NCBI GenBank assembly: GCA_036261615.1
Contig: DATAKK010000084.1
Span: 1 to 64,000 of the forward strand
DNA: 64,000 bases
Direction: 5' to 3'
Source: JAJYQH01 sp036261615
GTDB taxonomy: Bacteria; Actinomycetota; Actinomycetes; Propionibacteriales; Propionibacteriaceae
Shown here: piece after piece, positions 62,938-64,000 of the stretch
Numbering within the stretch: position 1 is the first letter of the stretch
Layout: each line of letters opens with the position of its first letter
The notes under the pieces: model-generated
What the model was told of the DNA's origin: nothing
Database searches by the model: none
Seen by the model: the letters and a program-made list of their open reading frames with translations, nothing else
Made by a program: the position numbers and the translations under genes

Positions 62938-63426
62938 TCAGGCGGCCGACGTCACGGCAGCCCAGCCGGTGAGCGCCAGGCCCACGGCCAGCAGCAGTCC
63001 GCCCAGGAGCATCGGGTGGGCGACCAGCCGGGAGCGGGTCCACGACGTCCTCGAGTGCGCGGCCGCGACGACGACGAGCAGCGCCTCGGCGGCCAGGGCG
63101 ACGAAACTGAGCGGTTCGGTCCAGTTGCCCTGGTCATCGGCGATCTCGGGCAGCGCGGCCGCCCGAGTCACGAGGTAGGCGAGGATCGCGAGGGCCGGCA
63201 GGAGCAGCGTCGCCCGCCACACCGAGCGGGTGTCACCGCCGGCCATGAGTGCCACGGCCAGCACCGTGAGCGCAATCTCGAGCGCCACGAACGACAGGCC
63301 GATGTAGGGCGCCTCGTTGAGGTGCGCGGGGGTGATCGGCAGGTGCGCCGCCACGATCGTCACCGCGATCGCCGCGGCGGGCCACCGCCACGGTGAGCGC
63401 TCAGGCGTGGCTGCTTCCACCGACAT
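62938..63426 (-). CDS. Small integral membrane protein
   Basis: A 162-residue protein with four to five transmembrane helices (AAAIAVTIVAAHL, ALEIALTVLAVALMAGG, LLPALAILAYLV, EALLVVVAAAH, LLGGLLLAVGLALTGW). No family recognised. ATG at 63426 has GGAGGTGG upstream on the minus strand, and a TAGAGT box lies further upstream. It is one of the few genes here with a classic ribosome site. Confidence 0.75.
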   Translation of the reverse strand: MSVEAATPERSPWRWPAAAIAVTIVAAHLPITPAHLNEAPYIGLSFVALEIALTVLAVALMAGGDTRSVWRATLLLPALAILAYLVTRAAALPEIADDQGNWTEPLSFVALAAEALLVVVAAAHSRTSWTRSRLVAHPMLLGGLLLAVGLALTGWAAVTSAA

Positions 63427-63531
63427 CGTCCACCTCCCGCCGTCCGTACTCTAGCCGCCGGCCCCGCGGCCGCCCGGGTCCCGGAGTGGGCACGGCGTCC
63501 CAGGCCGGGGCCGCTGCGCCACGATGGGTGC

Positions 63532-64000
63532 ATGAGCCTGCGCCACGAGCCGTCGTCCGATGCCATCCTCGACCTCATGCGGGCGGTTGCGGCCGAGCAG
63601 ATCCTGCCGCGCTTCCGCCGGCTCGCGGACGCCGACATCGACCAGAAGGCGCCCGGCGACTTCGTGACCGTCGCCGACCGCGAGGCCGAGCGCGTCCTCA
63701 CCCGGGAGCTCACCGCGATGGCCCCCGGCTGTCTGGTCATCGGCGAGGAGGCCTGCTTCCTCGACCCGGCGCTGGAGGACTCGGCCGGCAGCGTCGAGCA
63801 CGCGTTCCTCGTCGACCCCGTCGACGGCACCCGCAACTTCGTGCGCGGCAGCGCGAACTTCGCGGTGATGATCGCCGAGGTGCGCTCGGGGGAGACCGTG
63901 CGGGCCTGGATCCTGCAGCCGGCGCTCGGCCACGTCTACGTCGCGGAGGCCGGCGCCGGGGCGACCCGGGACGGCGAGTCGCTACCGGTCCGGGAGGGCC
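63532..64000 (+). CDS. Inositol monophosphatase family protein (partial)
   Basis: The frame opens at ATG 63532 and continues beyond the window (156 codons visible). GEEACF supplies the first metal-binding Glu, and DPVDGTRNF (Asp95 and Asp98) is the diagnostic motif of inositol monophosphatase, histidinol-phosphatase and SuhB-type enzymes. Members dephosphorylate inositol-1-phosphate, histidinol phosphate or PAP. The segment after the motif is NFAVMIAEVRSGE. Which substrate is not clear. Confidence 0.85.
   Translation, partial: MSLRHEPSSDAILDLMRAVAAEQILPRFRRLADADIDQKAPGDFVTVADREAERVLTRELTAMAPGCLVIGEEACFLDPALEDSAGSVEHAFLVDPVDGTRNFVRGSANFAVMIAEVRSGETVRAWILQPALGHVYVAEAGAGATRDGESLPVREG

Overview
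The window is GC-rich (I estimate about 70 percent) and its gene order is that of an actinobacterium, most likely Propionibacteriales (inference). Conserved actinobacterial blocks include tig - clpP1 - clpP2 - clpX, folC - DUF4233 - ndk, rne - rplU - rpmA - obg - proB - proA - nadD - rsfS - gpm - tRNA-Ala, and comEA - comEC - holA - rpsT - lepA, followed by hemW and DUF3097. There is no rRNA, CRISPR array, integrase or transposase. Most of the window is chromosomal core with short accessory inserts.

Layout. 0-6 kb: tRNA-Gly, trigger factor, an AI-2E exporter, the two Clp peptidases and ClpX. 6-12.4 kb: ribokinase, a tricorn-type protease and a second PfkB kinase, then an MFS transporter. 12.4-17.4 kb (minus): valyl-tRNA synthetase and an envelope thiol-oxidation operon (MauE-like protein and two DsbA-like proteins). 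17.5-25 kb: folC-DUF4233-ndk, a CPBP protease, and a radical-SAM/DUF2344 pair split by a reverse-strand MFS gene. 25-36.4 kb: RNase E/G, L21, L27, Obg, proline synthesis, NAD synthesis, ribosome silencing and tRNA-Ala, interrupted by an AbiEi/DUF559 gene with palindromes at its 3' end. 36.4-44.8 kb: the accessory and envelope region, with a secreted propeller-phosphoesterase behind a likely PHO box, a riboswitch-like leader before an unknown secreted protein, a lipoprotein and several DUFs. 44.9-49.5 kb: lactate dehydrogenase and malic enzyme at the pyruvate node, plus two conserved proteins of unknown role. 49.6-64 kb: DUF4192, comEA, comEC, holA, rpsT, lepA, a sugar ABC operon without an ATPase, hemW, DUF3097, a membrane protein and a partial inositol-monophosphatase-family gene.

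Regulation. Many genes have a TANNNT box ending 6-9 bases before the start codon and no Shine-Dalgarno sequence, which suggests leaderless mRNAs. Operons are tightly packed, with many GTGA/ATGA overlaps.

Most notable signals: (1) nested palindromes in intergenic DNA, one abutting and overlapping the stop codon of a DUF559-nuclease gene; (2) strong enrichment of the 7-mer GGCGTCC/GGACGCC in coding and intergenic DNA on both strands; (3) a c-di-AMP-riboswitch-like leader with a terminator before an uncharacterised secreted protein; (4) an 11-bp-periodic PHO box before a secreted phosphoesterase; (5) an unlisted 38-residue membrane peptide gene coupled to nadD.
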